From an uncultured Chthonomonas sp. (GTDB lineage Bacteria > Armatimonadota > Chthonomonadetes > Chthonomonadales > CAJBBX01): 64,000 nucleotides of DNA. The DNA lies in assembly GCA_903951425.1 (NCBI GenBank), contig CAJBBX010000132.1, forward strand, positions 1-64,000. Direction: 5' to 3'. This document shows positions 17,092-25,416 of the stretch, one piece after another. The notes beneath the pieces were generated by a model. That model had not been told where the DNA came from. It searched no databases and saw only the letters and a list, made by a program, of their open reading frames with translations. The position numbers and the translations under genes were made by a program. Each line of letters begins with the position of its first letter. Positions within the stretch are counted from its first letter, which is position 1.

Positions 17092-19275
17092 ATGCCCAAG
17101 CTAGTCTTTGAAATCGGCACCGAGGAGATGCCCGCCGGGGCCATCGGCTCGGCCATCGAGCAGCTTCGGGCCTCCGTGGAGGGCCTGCTGGCTGAACGCC
17201 GCCTACCTGCTTCGGCGGTGACCGCCTTCGGCACGCCGCGCCGCCTGGTGGTGGTGGCCGACGACGTGCCCGCCCACCAGCCCGACGTCACCCGCGAGGT
17301 GAAGGGGCCTTCGGCGCAGGCGGCCTTCGGTCCCGACGGCGCGCCGTCCGGCGCCGCCATCGGCTTTGCGCGGAAGCAGGGCGTACCCGTTGAGTCGCTG
17401 GTCCGGATCGAGACGCCGCAGGGAACCTACGTGCAGGCGACCGTCGTGGACAAGGGCAAGCCGGCGACCGAGGCCCTGGCCGCGCCGCTGGGCGCCGCCG
17501 TGACCTCGCTCACGTTCCCCAAGCTCATGCGCTGGGGTTCGGGTGGCATCCGCTACGTTCGGCCCATCCGGTGGCTCCTCGCCCTGGTGGGCTCCGAGGT
17601 CTGCCCGGTGCAGGTGGCCGGCATCGCCGCAGGGCGCCTCTCGCGCGGGCACCGATACCTGGCTCCGGACGAGTTCGAGGTGGCTGCTGCCGACGCGCTG
17701 CTGCCGCTCCTCCGCGAGCGTTTCGTGATGCTCGACCCGGCCGAGCGCCGCGCGGCAATCCGCACCCAGGCCGAGGCCCTCGCCGCCGAGATCAGCGGCC
17801 GCGTGCCCTGGGATGAGGAGCTGCTGGACGAGAACGTCTTCCTCGTGGAGTGGCCCACGGCCCTGCGCGGGGCCATCGAGGAGCGCTTCCTCACGCTGCC
17901 GCGCCCGGTCCTGGTGACAGCCATGAAGAAGCACCAGCGCTTCTTCCCCGTCGAAGGCGCTGACGGAGCGCTGCTGCCCTGCTTCATCGCTGTTCGCAAC
18001 GGCGGCTCGGACCATCTCGACACGGTGCGCGCCGGTAACGAGCGCGTGCTTACCGCCCGCTTTGCCGATGCCGCCTTCTTCCACGCCGACGACCAGAAGC
18101 AGCCGCTTGTCCGCTTCATCGACAACCTCGACCGACTGCTCTTCCAGGAGAAGCTGGGCACGCTGGCCGAAAAGCGCCGCCGCCTGCAGGCCCTGGCCGG
18201 TCCGCTGGCCGATGCCGCGGGGATGTCCGGCGCCGACCGCGAGAGGGCGCTTCAGGCCGCCAGCCTCTGCAAGGCCGACCTGACGACCCGCATGGTGATC
18301 GAGCTGCCCGCGCTGCAGGGCATCATCGGCCGCGAGTACGCGCTGGCCGGCGGCGAGGATCTTGCCATGGCGTGTGCCATCGCCGAGCACTACATGCCCC
18401 GCTCCTCCGGCGACGCCATCCCCGCAAGCCCGGTCGGGCGGCTCCTGGCCCTGGCTGACCGCATCGACACGCTGGCCGGGTACGCCGGCATCGGCATCAT
18501 GCCGTCGGGCTCCAGCGACCCGTTTGGCCTGCGGCGCGCCGCACAGGGCGTAGTGCAGATTCTCGCGGGAGAACCGGCCATGCCGGGCATCTCCGAACTG
18601 GCGATCCTGGCGGCTGACGCCTACCATCGCGTCAACGACCTCACGTTCGATGTGGAGGCGCTCTGCGCGGCCCTGCGCGGCCTCTTCGAACAGCGCATCA
18701 CCGGCACGCTGCTTGAGCGCGGCCTCCGGCACGACCTGGTGGCGGCGGCGCTCTCGGGCGGCCCCAGTTCCACGACCATCGTCTACTGCACCATGCGCCG
18801 TGCCGAAGTGCTCCAGCAACTCTGCAGTCGTCCCGACTTCGTGCCCACCGTGCAGACGGCCGCCCGCGTGGCCAACATCCTGCGGTCGTCCGACATGGCG
18901 CCGGTCCGGTCCGGTCTGCCCGGCAAGGAGGCCGTGCTCGGCGGCGCGGACCACGCCGTCTCGCGTTCGGTGGCCATGTTGGAGACCGAAGCTCGCCGGG
19001 TCCGCACCGACAGCCTCGTCGAGCCTACCGAGAAGGTTCTCTACGAGGCCGCCTTCAGCGCCATCCCCCGCGTGGCCCACGCCGCTGCGGCGTACGACTT
19101 CGAGAAGCTCTACGGCATCCTCGGCGAGCTCAGCGCTCCCGTTTCCGCGCTGTTCGACGCCGTCATGGTCATGGCGGAAGACCCGGCCGTGCGCCGCAAC
19201 CGGTTGGCGCTGCTGGGTTTCGTAGACAGCCTCTTCAAGACCCTGGCCGACTTCACCAAGGTCGTCGTGGCCTAG
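17092..19275 (+). CDS. glyS: Glycyl-tRNA synthetase beta subunit
   Basis: The 727-residue protein starts with the family signature LVFEIGTEEMPAGAI and contains TPRRLVVVADD and KGP near residue 80, MRWGSGGIRYVRPIRWLLALVG near residue 143, and MKKHQRFFPVEG near 280. Length matches the beta subunit of the alpha2-beta2 enzyme, which binds tRNA-Gly and helps charge it with glycine. The start is preceded by GAGG. The alpha-subunit gene (glyQ), often directly upstream, is not in this window, so the operon is split here or the partner lies elsewhere. The next gene begins 13 bp after the stop. Confidence 0.97.
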   Translation: MPKLVFEIGTEEMPAGAIGSAIEQLRASVEGLLAERRLPASAVTAFGTPRRLVVVADDVPAHQPDVTREVKGPSAQAAFGPDGAPSGAAIGFARKQGVPVESLVRIETPQGTYVQATVVDKGKPATEALAAPLGAAVTSLTFPKLMRWGSGGIRYVRPIRWLLALVGSEVCPVQVAGIAAGRLSRGHRYLAPDEFEVAAADALLPLLRERFVMLDPAERRAAIRTQAEALAAEISGRVPWDEELLDENVFLVEWPTALRGAIEERFLTLPRPVLVTAMKKHQRFFPVEGADGALLPCFIAVRNGGSDHLDTVRAGNERVLTARFADAAFFHADDQKQPLVRFIDNLDRLLFQEKLGTLAEKRRRLQALAGPLADAAGMSGADRERALQAASLCKADLTTRMVIELPALQGIIGREYALAGGEDLAMACAIAEHYMPRSSGDAIPASPVGRLLALADRIDTLAGYAGIGIMPSGSSDPFGLRRAAQGVVQILAGEPAMPGISELAILAADAYHRVNDLTFDVEALCAALRGLFEQRITGTLLERGLRHDLVAAALSGGPSSTTIVYCTMRRAEVLQQLCSRPDFVPTVQTAARVANILRSSDMAPVRSGLPGKEAVLGGADHAVSRSVAMLETEARRVRTDSLVEPTEKVLYEAAFSAIPRVAHAAAAYDFEKLYGILGELSAPVSALFDAVMVMAEDPAVRRNRLALLGFVDSLFKTLADFTKVVVA

Positions 19276-19288
19276 CCGGAGGAGCGCC

Positions 19289-20125
19289 ATGAGCAGCCTC
19301 ACCCTTCCGCTGGTCCATGTCGTCGCCGATACGCTCCCCGAGGCCTGGGAGCGCGCCGTGCTGCAGACCTGGGAGACCGGCGCCGAGATCGCGACGCAGT
19401 ATGACGCCGAGGGCGACCCGCCCAGCCGCGACGCCATCGCCGCCCTCGTGGTACGCGACCCCTTCGCCGACCCGCGCATCCACCGGGGCCTGCCCGGCGG
19501 CATCGACCAGCTGGAGTCCTATCGCCAGGAGGTGGTGGACGGCATCCACGACCACTGGGTCGATCCCGAGGCCGGCAAGTGGGAGTACACCTACCACGAT
19601 CGGCTGGTGAACTACACCACGCCCGGCTGCCCTGCCACCGACCAGCTCGACGGCATGGTCCAGGCCCTTGCTCAGGCGCCCCACACGCGCCGCGCCCAGG
19701 CGATCCTCTGGAAGCCGTGGGAGGACATGGGCATCGTCGACCCGCCCTGCCTCCAGCGCGTCTGGTGCCGCGTCTTTGGAGACGAACTGGTGATGAACGT
19801 GCACATGCGCAGCAACGACGCCTTCAAGGCTGCGTTTATGAACATGTACGCCTTCACCGAGCTGCAGTCCGAGCTGGCCCGCAAGCTCTCGGCGAGGCTG
19901 GGACGCACCATCCGCCCGGGGCAGTACACCCACATGGCGGATTCGTTCCACATCTACGGGTCATACTTCGGCGAGTTCAAGGCGTTTCTCGACCTCGTCG
20001 GCTCCCGTCCATTCGAGAAGAGAACATTCCGCATGGCGGACGTGGAAGAGATCCTGGCGGAGGCGCGGGCACAGGTGCTGCGGTCCGTAGAGGAAGAGAA
20101 GCGCACCGGCCGCAAGGGCTTGTAG
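19289..20125 (+). CDS. Thymidylate synthase family protein
   Basis: The 278-residue protein shows the thymidylate synthase core in order. RRAQAILWKPWEDM is near residue 132. DPPCLQRVWCRVFGDELVMNVHMRSNDAFKAAFMNMYAF follows at about 152-190, with the nucleophile Cys in PPC, an R-S-x-D phosphate/ligand motif, and Asn at the position that selects dUMP over dCMP. Next comes PGQYTHMADSFHIYGSYF, matching the D-x-H-x-Y motif. The N-terminal half (RIHRGLPGG, then YRQEVVDGIHDHW) is unlike E. coli ThyA and closer to divergent archaeal-type homologues. It could methylate dUMP for DNA synthesis or be a hydroxymethylase variant. It follows glyS with GGAGGAGC between, so it is co-transcribed. Confidence 0.85.
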   Translation: MSSLTLPLVHVVADTLPEAWERAVLQTWETGAEIATQYDAEGDPPSRDAIAALVVRDPFADPRIHRGLPGGIDQLESYRQEVVDGIHDHWVDPEAGKWEYTYHDRLVNYTTPGCPATDQLDGMVQALAQAPHTRRAQAILWKPWEDMGIVDPPCLQRVWCRVFGDELVMNVHMRSNDAFKAAFMNMYAFTELQSELARKLSARLGRTIRPGQYTHMADSFHIYGSYFGEFKAFLDLVGSRPFEKRTFRMADVEEILAEARAQVLRSVEEEKRTGRKGL

Positions 20126-20166
20126 CGCTGCACGGCTCGCCGCCGCGGGAAGGAAGATGGACGACC

Positions 20167-20952
20167 ATGCATTTCCACGGTCCGATCCTGCATAGGGCAG
20201 CCGCCCTGGCGGCCTGCGCGCTGGCCATTGGCGCGGCCGGCGCCCAGGCGCCGACCCCGCCGCAGACCCCGCCGCCGCCCGCCCCCGCCGCCGGGGAGGC
20301 GGCCGAGGGGTTGCGCAAGGTGCTCCAGGTCTACGCCACGGCCAAGACCTACCAGGCGACCTGGTCCTACTCGCTCACCAAGGGCGGGGAGGTGCAGAAG
20401 ATGAACCTGGAGGTGCGCGCCAAGCCGCCCTCGCGGCTCACCTTCCGCGTGATGCCCGCGCCCGGCGGCAAGGTTGCCAAGGGCTCCAAGGAAACGCCAC
20501 TCCCCGAAATGACGGTGAACATCGACGGCACGACCGCCTGCTTTGTCAACGCCGGCGAGAGCGTCTACTTCCAGGTGCCCTTCCCGCCTGGATCGCGCAT
20601 CGCGCCGCTCCACTTCTTCCCGCAGATCCCCGATGCGTCCGATGTGAAGCGCATGCCCGATGCCACGGTGGCCGGCAAGACCTACGTCGTCCTCGAGGCC
20701 CGCCGCGCCGACGGCAGCGTGGCGCGGATCGAGATCGACCCCACGGTCCTCCGCATCAAGCGCATCGTCCAGGAGAGCATGGTGGGCCTCAGCCGCGTGA
20801 CCTCAGTGCTCATGGTGGAGAAAGAGGTCTTCGACGCCGAGATCCCGGACGCGAAGTTCGCCTACAAGCCGCCCAAGGGCTACAAGGAGATGCCTGCGCC
20901 GCCCGAGTCCGGCGCCCTCTTCGCACCTCCGGCGCCGGCCGCCGCCAAGTGA
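20167..20952 (+). CDS. Secreted LolA/DUF2092-like protein
   Basis: The 261-residue protein has a signal peptide (HRAAALAACALAIGAAGAQA), a proline-rich linker, then a beta-rich domain. YATAKTYQATWSYSLTKGG opens the domain, a RLTFRV strand and a VAGKTYVVLEARRADGSVARIEIDP strand pair follow, and it ends in FDAEIPDAKFAYKPPKGYKEM. This last pattern is typical of LolA-like or MucB/RseB-like half-barrels that bind lipid or lipoprotein tails in the periplasm. Pro/Ala-rich ends flank the domain. GGGAAGGAAG lies upstream of the ATG. The ligand is unknown. A second protein of similar design is encoded about 3.6 kb downstream. Confidence 0.75.
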   Translation: MHFHGPILHRAAALAACALAIGAAGAQAPTPPQTPPPPAPAAGEAAEGLRKVLQVYATAKTYQATWSYSLTKGGEVQKMNLEVRAKPPSRLTFRVMPAPGGKVAKGSKETPLPEMTVNIDGTTACFVNAGESVYFQVPFPPGSRIAPLHFFPQIPDASDVKRMPDATVAGKTYVVLEARRADGSVARIEIDPTVLRIKRIVQESMVGLSRVTSVLMVEKEVFDAEIPDAKFAYKPPKGYKEMPAPPESGALFAPPAPAAAK

Positions 20953-20977
20953 GCCGCGCCGAGGCGGGCGGGCGCCC

Positions 20978-22339
20978 GTGAACATCGTCGTCATCCTGGT
21001 CGATACGCTCCGCGCCGACCACCTGGGTTGCTACGGCTACCCCAAGCCCACCAGCCCGGCCATCGACGCGCTGGCCGCCAACGCCGTGGTATACGAGCAG
21101 TGCCTTGCCCCGGGCATCCCCACCACGCCGGCGCACGCCACGCTCTACACCGGCCTGCACCCGATGGAGCACAATATCGTCTGCCACGGCGGCTCAACGG
21201 ACCTGGTGCGCACCATTCCCGTACTGCCCGAGTTGCTCCAGCAGGCAGGCTATACCACCTGCGCGGTGGACAACCTGTACGACCTGAAGCCCTGGCTCTC
21301 GCGGGGCTACGAGTTCTACATCAACCCGTCGCACAAGCACCGGATGCGGCTGCTGATGACCAGCGAAGAGGTCAACCACCGGGCGATCGAGTGGATACGG
21401 GGCCACGCAGCCGAGCCCTTCTTCCTGTTCGTCCACTACTGGGAGCCGCATACGCCCTACCTGCCGCCGGGCCGGCTTCGCACGTTCTACTCGGGCGCCG
21501 ATCCGTTCGATCCGGAGCACACCAGCCTGGCCGGCATCCGGCGCACGCCTTTCTGGGGCATGTGGGGCGACACCTGGTTCAAGAAGCTGGGGCCCATCAC
21601 TGACGCCGATTACGTCACCGCGCTCTACGACGGCGAGATTCGCCACGCCGACGAGGGGGTCGGAGCCCTGCTCCAGTCGCTTGAGGACGCGGGCATCGCC
21701 GACGACACGGTGGTCCTCCTCACCGCCGACCACGGCGAGGTAATGGCCCGGAACGGCATCTACTTCGACCACCACGGGCTGTATGAGGACAACATCCATG
21801 TGCCCCTCATCGCCCGCATCCCCGGCCGCGCGCCCGCCCGCGTGCCGGAGATGGTGACGCACATGGACATCGCGCCCACGCTGCTCGGCCTCGCCGGAGC
21901 GCCGAAGCCCGCCAACTTGCCGGGCATCGACCTCTTCGCGCCCGACGCCGATCTGGGCGCACCGGAGCGGGCGAGCGTCGTCTCCTGCGAGGCCACCTGG
22001 CAGGCCAAGTGGTGCCTCCGAACCGAAACCCGCAAGCTCATCCTCTCCCGCGCGCCGGACCGCTACGGCACCCCCCGCCGCGAGCTTTACGACCTGGCCG
22101 ACGATCCCGGCGAGACGCGCAACCTGGCAGACGCGCGGCCCGCCGAAGCCGACGCCATGGAGTTGGAGTTGGAGGCGTGGATCGCCGGCGAACTGGTTCG
22201 CACCGGACGCGACAGAGACCCGCTGGTAGCGCAGGGCATCACGCTCGGCCGCCGGTGGGACGACTGGCTGGACCGCAACCCCGCCCTGCGGGACGAGACC
22301 AACAGCAGGACCGGCTTCCAGCCGGAAGGCACATCATAA
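20978..22339 (+). CDS. Sulfatase-fold enzyme with Thr at the nucleophile position
   Basis: The 453-residue protein has the alkaline-phosphatase/sulfatase fold: NIVVILVDTLRADHLGCYGY at the N-terminus with the metal ligand D9, ADHGE near residue 250, and a C-terminal DLADDPGETRNLA typical of arylsulfatases. The usual C/S-x-P-x-R formylglycine motif is T49-T-P-A-H53 here, so there is no Cys or Ser to become formylglycine. Thr is the nucleophile in related phosphotransferases, so a phosphatase, phosphodiesterase or phosphotransferase role is possible. The GTG start is 26 bp after the LolA-like gene; no signal peptide is evident. Part of a long plus-strand operon. Confidence 0.82.
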   Translation: MNIVVILVDTLRADHLGCYGYPKPTSPAIDALAANAVVYEQCLAPGIPTTPAHATLYTGLHPMEHNIVCHGGSTDLVRTIPVLPELLQQAGYTTCAVDNLYDLKPWLSRGYEFYINPSHKHRMRLLMTSEEVNHRAIEWIRGHAAEPFFLFVHYWEPHTPYLPPGRLRTFYSGADPFDPEHTSLAGIRRTPFWGMWGDTWFKKLGPITDADYVTALYDGEIRHADEGVGALLQSLEDAGIADDTVVLLTADHGEVMARNGIYFDHHGLYEDNIHVPLIARIPGRAPARVPEMVTHMDIAPTLLGLAGAPKPANLPGIDLFAPDADLGAPERASVVSCEATWQAKWCLRTETRKLILSRAPDRYGTPRRELYDLADDPGETRNLADARPAEADAMELELEAWIAGELVRTGRDRDPLVAQGITLGRRWDDWLDRNPALRDETNSRTGFQPEGTS

Positions 22340-22364
22340 TCAATCACGTGGAGGATACGCAATC

Positions 22365-23192
22365 ATGTACACGGCCCTAAGCCCCGGCGCGCTCGGCATG
22401 TCGGTCGGCAGTCTCAAGGAGGGCATCGCCCTGGCGGCCTCGGCCGGCTACGGTGGCCTGGAGATCTCGATCCACGAGGTGCAGTCCCTGATCGCCTCCG
22501 AAGGCGCCGCCGCCGTCCGCGCCCTGTTCGACGGCGCCGGCGTCAAGCCCGCCGCGTGGGGCCTTCCCGTGGCCTGGAGCGGCCCTGAAGAGGAGTGGAA
22601 GCAGGGCATTGAGGCCCTGAAGGGCTACGCCGCCGCCGCCGAGGCCCTCGGCTGCGACCGCACGATGACCTGGATCCTCTCCGGCTCCAACGACCGCACC
22701 TTCGAGCAGAACCTGGCGTTCCATGTCGAGCGCTTCACGCCCATCGCGGCCGTGCTGAACGACCACGGCGTGCGCCTGGGCTTGGAGTTCCTCGGCCCGC
22801 AGACGATCTACAAGGGCTTCGCGCACCGCTTCGTCCATACCATGGCGGGCATGCTGGAGATGGGCGATCAGATCGGCCCCAACGTGGGCCTGCTGCTGGA
22901 CTGCTGGCACTGGTACACCGCCGGCGGCACGCTGGAGGAGCTGGCGAAACTGGACCAGAAGCGCGTCGTATATGTCCATGTGAACGACGCGCCCGTGGGC
23001 GTCGCCCTTGAGGACCATATCGACAACCAGCGCGGCCTCCCCGGCGCCACCGGCGTCATCGACCTGCCGGGCTTCCTGCGGGCGCTGGACGGGATCGGCT
23101 ACGACGGCCCCGTGACGCCCGAGCCCTTCGGCAACCCGGCCACCTGGGCCGCTGATGCGTTGCGCGGCGTCTGGGCCAAAGCCGGCCTGTAG
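22365..23192 (+). CDS. Sugar phosphate isomerase/epimerase-like TIM barrel
   Basis: The 275-residue protein is of the xylose-isomerase-like (AP endonuclease 2) superfamily. The N-terminal SLKEGIALAASAGYGGLEI segment, VRLGLEFLGP (metal Glu) near residue 146, LLLDCWHWY near 180, VVYVHVNDAP near 205 and VTPEPFG near 247 give the expected metal-binding series at the barrel mouth. Such enzymes isomerise or epimerise sugars, inositols or hydroxypyruvate; the substrate is not evident. It begins with ATG 25 bp after the sulfatase-fold gene, with a GGAGGATACG site. Confidence 0.85.
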   Translation: MYTALSPGALGMSVGSLKEGIALAASAGYGGLEISIHEVQSLIASEGAAAVRALFDGAGVKPAAWGLPVAWSGPEEEWKQGIEALKGYAAAAEALGCDRTMTWILSGSNDRTFEQNLAFHVERFTPIAAVLNDHGVRLGLEFLGPQTIYKGFAHRFVHTMAGMLEMGDQIGPNVGLLLDCWHWYTAGGTLEELAKLDQKRVVYVHVNDAPVGVALEDHIDNQRGLPGATGVIDLPGFLRALDGIGYDGPVTPEPFGNPATWAADALRGVWAKAGL

Positions 23193-23204
23193 GAGAACCT
23201 GCCC

Positions 23205-24512
23205 ATGCCAGCCAATCGCCGCGCCCTCCCGGCGGCCCTCGCTGCCTGCGCGGCGCTCGGCGCCCTGGCGCTGACCCCGGCCCCCTGCATCGCGGGGCCG
23301 GGGCTCAGTCCAGCCGTGCGCCGGTCCGTCTTCGACAGCATCTGGACAAAGATCCGAGACAAGTACTTCGACGCCAAGATGAACGGGGTCGACTGGAACG
23401 CCGTTCGCCTGCGCTACCGGCCCAAGCTGGCCGGGCTCAAGGACGATGCCGCCTTCTACGGCCTCCTGCAGCAGATGGTCGGCGAGCTGAAGCAGTCGCA
23501 CTTCGGCGTCATCCCGCCCGACGAGTACCTGGCCGAAGACGAGCGCGCCGGCGCGCACCATGTGGGCGTCACGGGCATCACGGCGCGGCTAATTGAGGGG
23601 CTGCCGCTGGTCAGCGCGGTGGAGCCTGGCTCCGCCGCCGCCGAGGCTGGGGTGAAGCCCGGCTGGGAAGTCGTGGAGATCGCCGGCAAGCCCGTGAAGC
23701 CCATCATTGACGCCGTCATGGCCCGACGCAAGCTCACGGAGACCGGCAGGCGGCTCCAGGTTCGCATGGCGTTGGGGGCGCGGCTCACTGCACCGGTCGG
23801 CACGTCGGGTTCCATTACATTCCGTACTTCCGACGGTGAGACCCGCACTGTGCAAGTGGAGCGGCGGCGCCCCTCAGGCGAGCCTGTGCGGTTCGGCGAA
23901 CTGCCCGCCATGTACACGCGGTTCGAGACGCGGCGGCTGGCCTCCGGCGTGGCCTACGTCGGGTTCAACGTCTTCATGATGCCCGTGCTGGAGCCGTTCC
24001 GCAAGGCCGTGGCCGAGGCGGCCGGGGCGCCGGGGCTCATCATCGACCTGCGCGGCAACCCCGGCGGCATCGGCGGAATGGCCTCCGCAGCGGGTTCCAG
24101 CCTCACCAAGGTGCAGAAGAGCCTGGGGACCATGCGCATGCGGGCGGGGGCCATCAACTTCGTCATGTTCCCGCGGGAGGACGCCTACACGGGCCCTGTG
24201 GCGATCCTGACCGACGAGCTCTCCGCCAGCACCTCCGAGGTGATGGCCGGCGGCCTGCAGGACCTGAAGCGCGCCCGCACCGTGGGCGGCCGCACGGCGG
24301 GCATGGTGCTGCCCTCCATGGTTGAGCGCCTGCCCGGAGGCATCCGCCTGCAATACGCCGTGGCCGACTTCCGCACGCCAAACGGCGTCCTGCTGGAGGG
24401 CCGGGGCGTACAGCCGGATGTACCGGTGATCGAGACCCGTACCGACCTGGCCGCCGGACGCGACCCCGTGCTCGAGGCCGCCGAGGCCGCGCTGCTGCGG
24501 TCCGCAAAGTAG
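23205..24512 (+). CDS. Secreted S41-family peptidase (C-terminal processing protease-like, no catalytic Lys)
   Basis: The 435-residue protein has a signal peptide, an N-terminal helical cap with QSHFGVIPP (H99), a PDZ-like domain at about 118-220 (LPLVSAVEPGSAAAEAGVKPGWEVVEI), and a protease core: DLRGNPGG at 281-288 and the nucleophile motif S340-A-S342-T-S344-E. Classical C-terminal processing proteases pair the Ser with a Lys 25 residues later; here that position is M367 (GGRTAGMVLPS). This resembles S41 members that use Ser and His, with H99 a candidate. The enzyme should act in the periplasm. It lies 12 bp behind the isomerase-like gene. Confidence 0.87.
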   Translation: MPANRRALPAALAACAALGALALTPAPCIAGPGLSPAVRRSVFDSIWTKIRDKYFDAKMNGVDWNAVRLRYRPKLAGLKDDAAFYGLLQQMVGELKQSHFGVIPPDEYLAEDERAGAHHVGVTGITARLIEGLPLVSAVEPGSAAAEAGVKPGWEVVEIAGKPVKPIIDAVMARRKLTETGRRLQVRMALGARLTAPVGTSGSITFRTSDGETRTVQVERRRPSGEPVRFGELPAMYTRFETRRLASGVAYVGFNVFMMPVLEPFRKAVAEAAGAPGLIIDLRGNPGGIGGMASAAGSSLTKVQKSLGTMRMRAGAINFVMFPREDAYTGPVAILTDELSASTSEVMAGGLQDLKRARTVGGRTAGMVLPSMVERLPGGIRLQYAVADFRTPNGVLLEGRGVQPDVPVIETRTDLAAGRDPVLEAAEAALLRSAK

Positions 24513-24543
24513 CGAAACCACGCGCAATCCCAGAGGAGACGCC

Positions 24544-25272
24544 ATGAGAAGCCATAAGCCTGCGGTCGCCCTGCTGATGCTGGCCACCGCCCTTCCCGCC
24601 CTGGCGGGACCGAAGCTCACCGCCGAGCAGGTGCTGGACAAGCACGTCGCCGCGACCGGCGGGCGCGCCGCCTACGAGCGCATCAAGTCCACCGTGACCA
24701 AGGCCACAGCCAAGCTGGCGGCCCAGGGCATCGGCGGGCCCATGGAGATATACGCGAAGTACCCGAACAAGATGCTAACCGTGCAGACGCTCAGCGGCAT
24801 CGGCGAGACCCGGCAGGGCTACGACGGCAAGGTGGCCTGGTCCAAGGATCCACTCCAGGGCCTTCGCAAGCTGAGCGGCCCCGAGGCCGAGCTGGTGGCG
24901 CGCGGAGCGGTCTTCAACACGCAGCTCAACTGGCGCAAGGCGTTCCCCAAGGTGGCCCTGCTTGCGGACAAGAAGATCGGCGCCGCCACCTGCTACGTGG
25001 TGAAGCTCGCGCCCGAGGTGGGCCAGCCGCTCCTGCAGTACTTCGACCAGAAGACCTTCTACATGGTGCGGATGGACATGACCTTCGAGGGCCCGCAGGG
25101 CAAGATGGCCATCGAGACCACCATCGGCGACTACCGCCCGGTGGACGGCGTGAAGGTGCCCTTCTCCATGCGCCAGAAGATCGGCGGCGCGGCCGAGATG
25201 GTGGTGACGCTAACCTCCGTGAAGAACAACGTGCCCATCGACGACACGATGTTCGCCATGCCCAAGAAGTAG
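24544..25272 (+). CDS. Secreted LolA/LolB-fold-like lipoprotein-sorting type protein
   Basis: The 242-residue protein has a short signal peptide (KPAVALLMLATALPALAG), then AEQVLDKHVAATGGRAAYERIKS, the common opening of a secreted LolA-like family often found beside peptidases. The remainder alternates beta strands, with DYRPVDGVKVPFSMRQKIG and VKNNVPIDDTMFAMPKK at the end. These proteins are thought to bind lipids or fatty acyl groups in the periplasm; no enzyme motif is present. It follows the S41 peptidase by 31 bp with a GAGGAGAC site and is probably the last gene of the glyS-led run, since a stem-loop follows. Confidence 0.72.
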   Translation: MRSHKPAVALLMLATALPALAGPKLTAEQVLDKHVAATGGRAAYERIKSTVTKATAKLAAQGIGGPMEIYAKYPNKMLTVQTLSGIGETRQGYDGKVAWSKDPLQGLRKLSGPEAELVARGAVFNTQLNWRKAFPKVALLADKKIGAATCYVVKLAPEVGQPLLQYFDQKTFYMVRMDMTFEGPQGKMAIETTIGDYRPVDGVKVPFSMRQKIGGAAEMVVTLTSVKNNVPIDDTMFAMPKK

Positions 25273-25302
25273 CCGCCGCGCACCTCCCGGGCGGGTTGGC
25301 AA

Positions 25303-25330
25303 GGGCCGGACCGAGGCAATGGTCCGGCCC
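25303..25330. terminator. Perfect 10-bp stem-loop after the LolA-like gene
   Basis: GGGCCGGACC and GGTCCGGCCC flank an 8-base loop. It starts 30 bp past the stop codon and just before the next promoter region. No T-tract follows, so it may be a Rho-independent terminator of the kind common in high-GC bacteria, or a transcript-stabilising hairpin. Confidence 0.5.
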
Positions 25331-25346
25331 CACCGCCGCTATCCTG

Positions 25347-25352
25347 TATAAT
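25347..25352 (+). promoter_or_regulatory. Possible -10 element for the kinase cluster
   Basis: A perfect TATAAT lies 64 bp before the chosen start of the PAS kinase gene. No recognisable -35 stands 16-19 bp upstream, where the arm of the preceding stem-loop is found. Confidence 0.3.
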
Positions 25353-25416
25353 GGGGTGCTTGGACGCTGCACGCTTCAACCCAGATCTCCCTGCCATGGG
25401 CAGGACGGAGCCCAGT

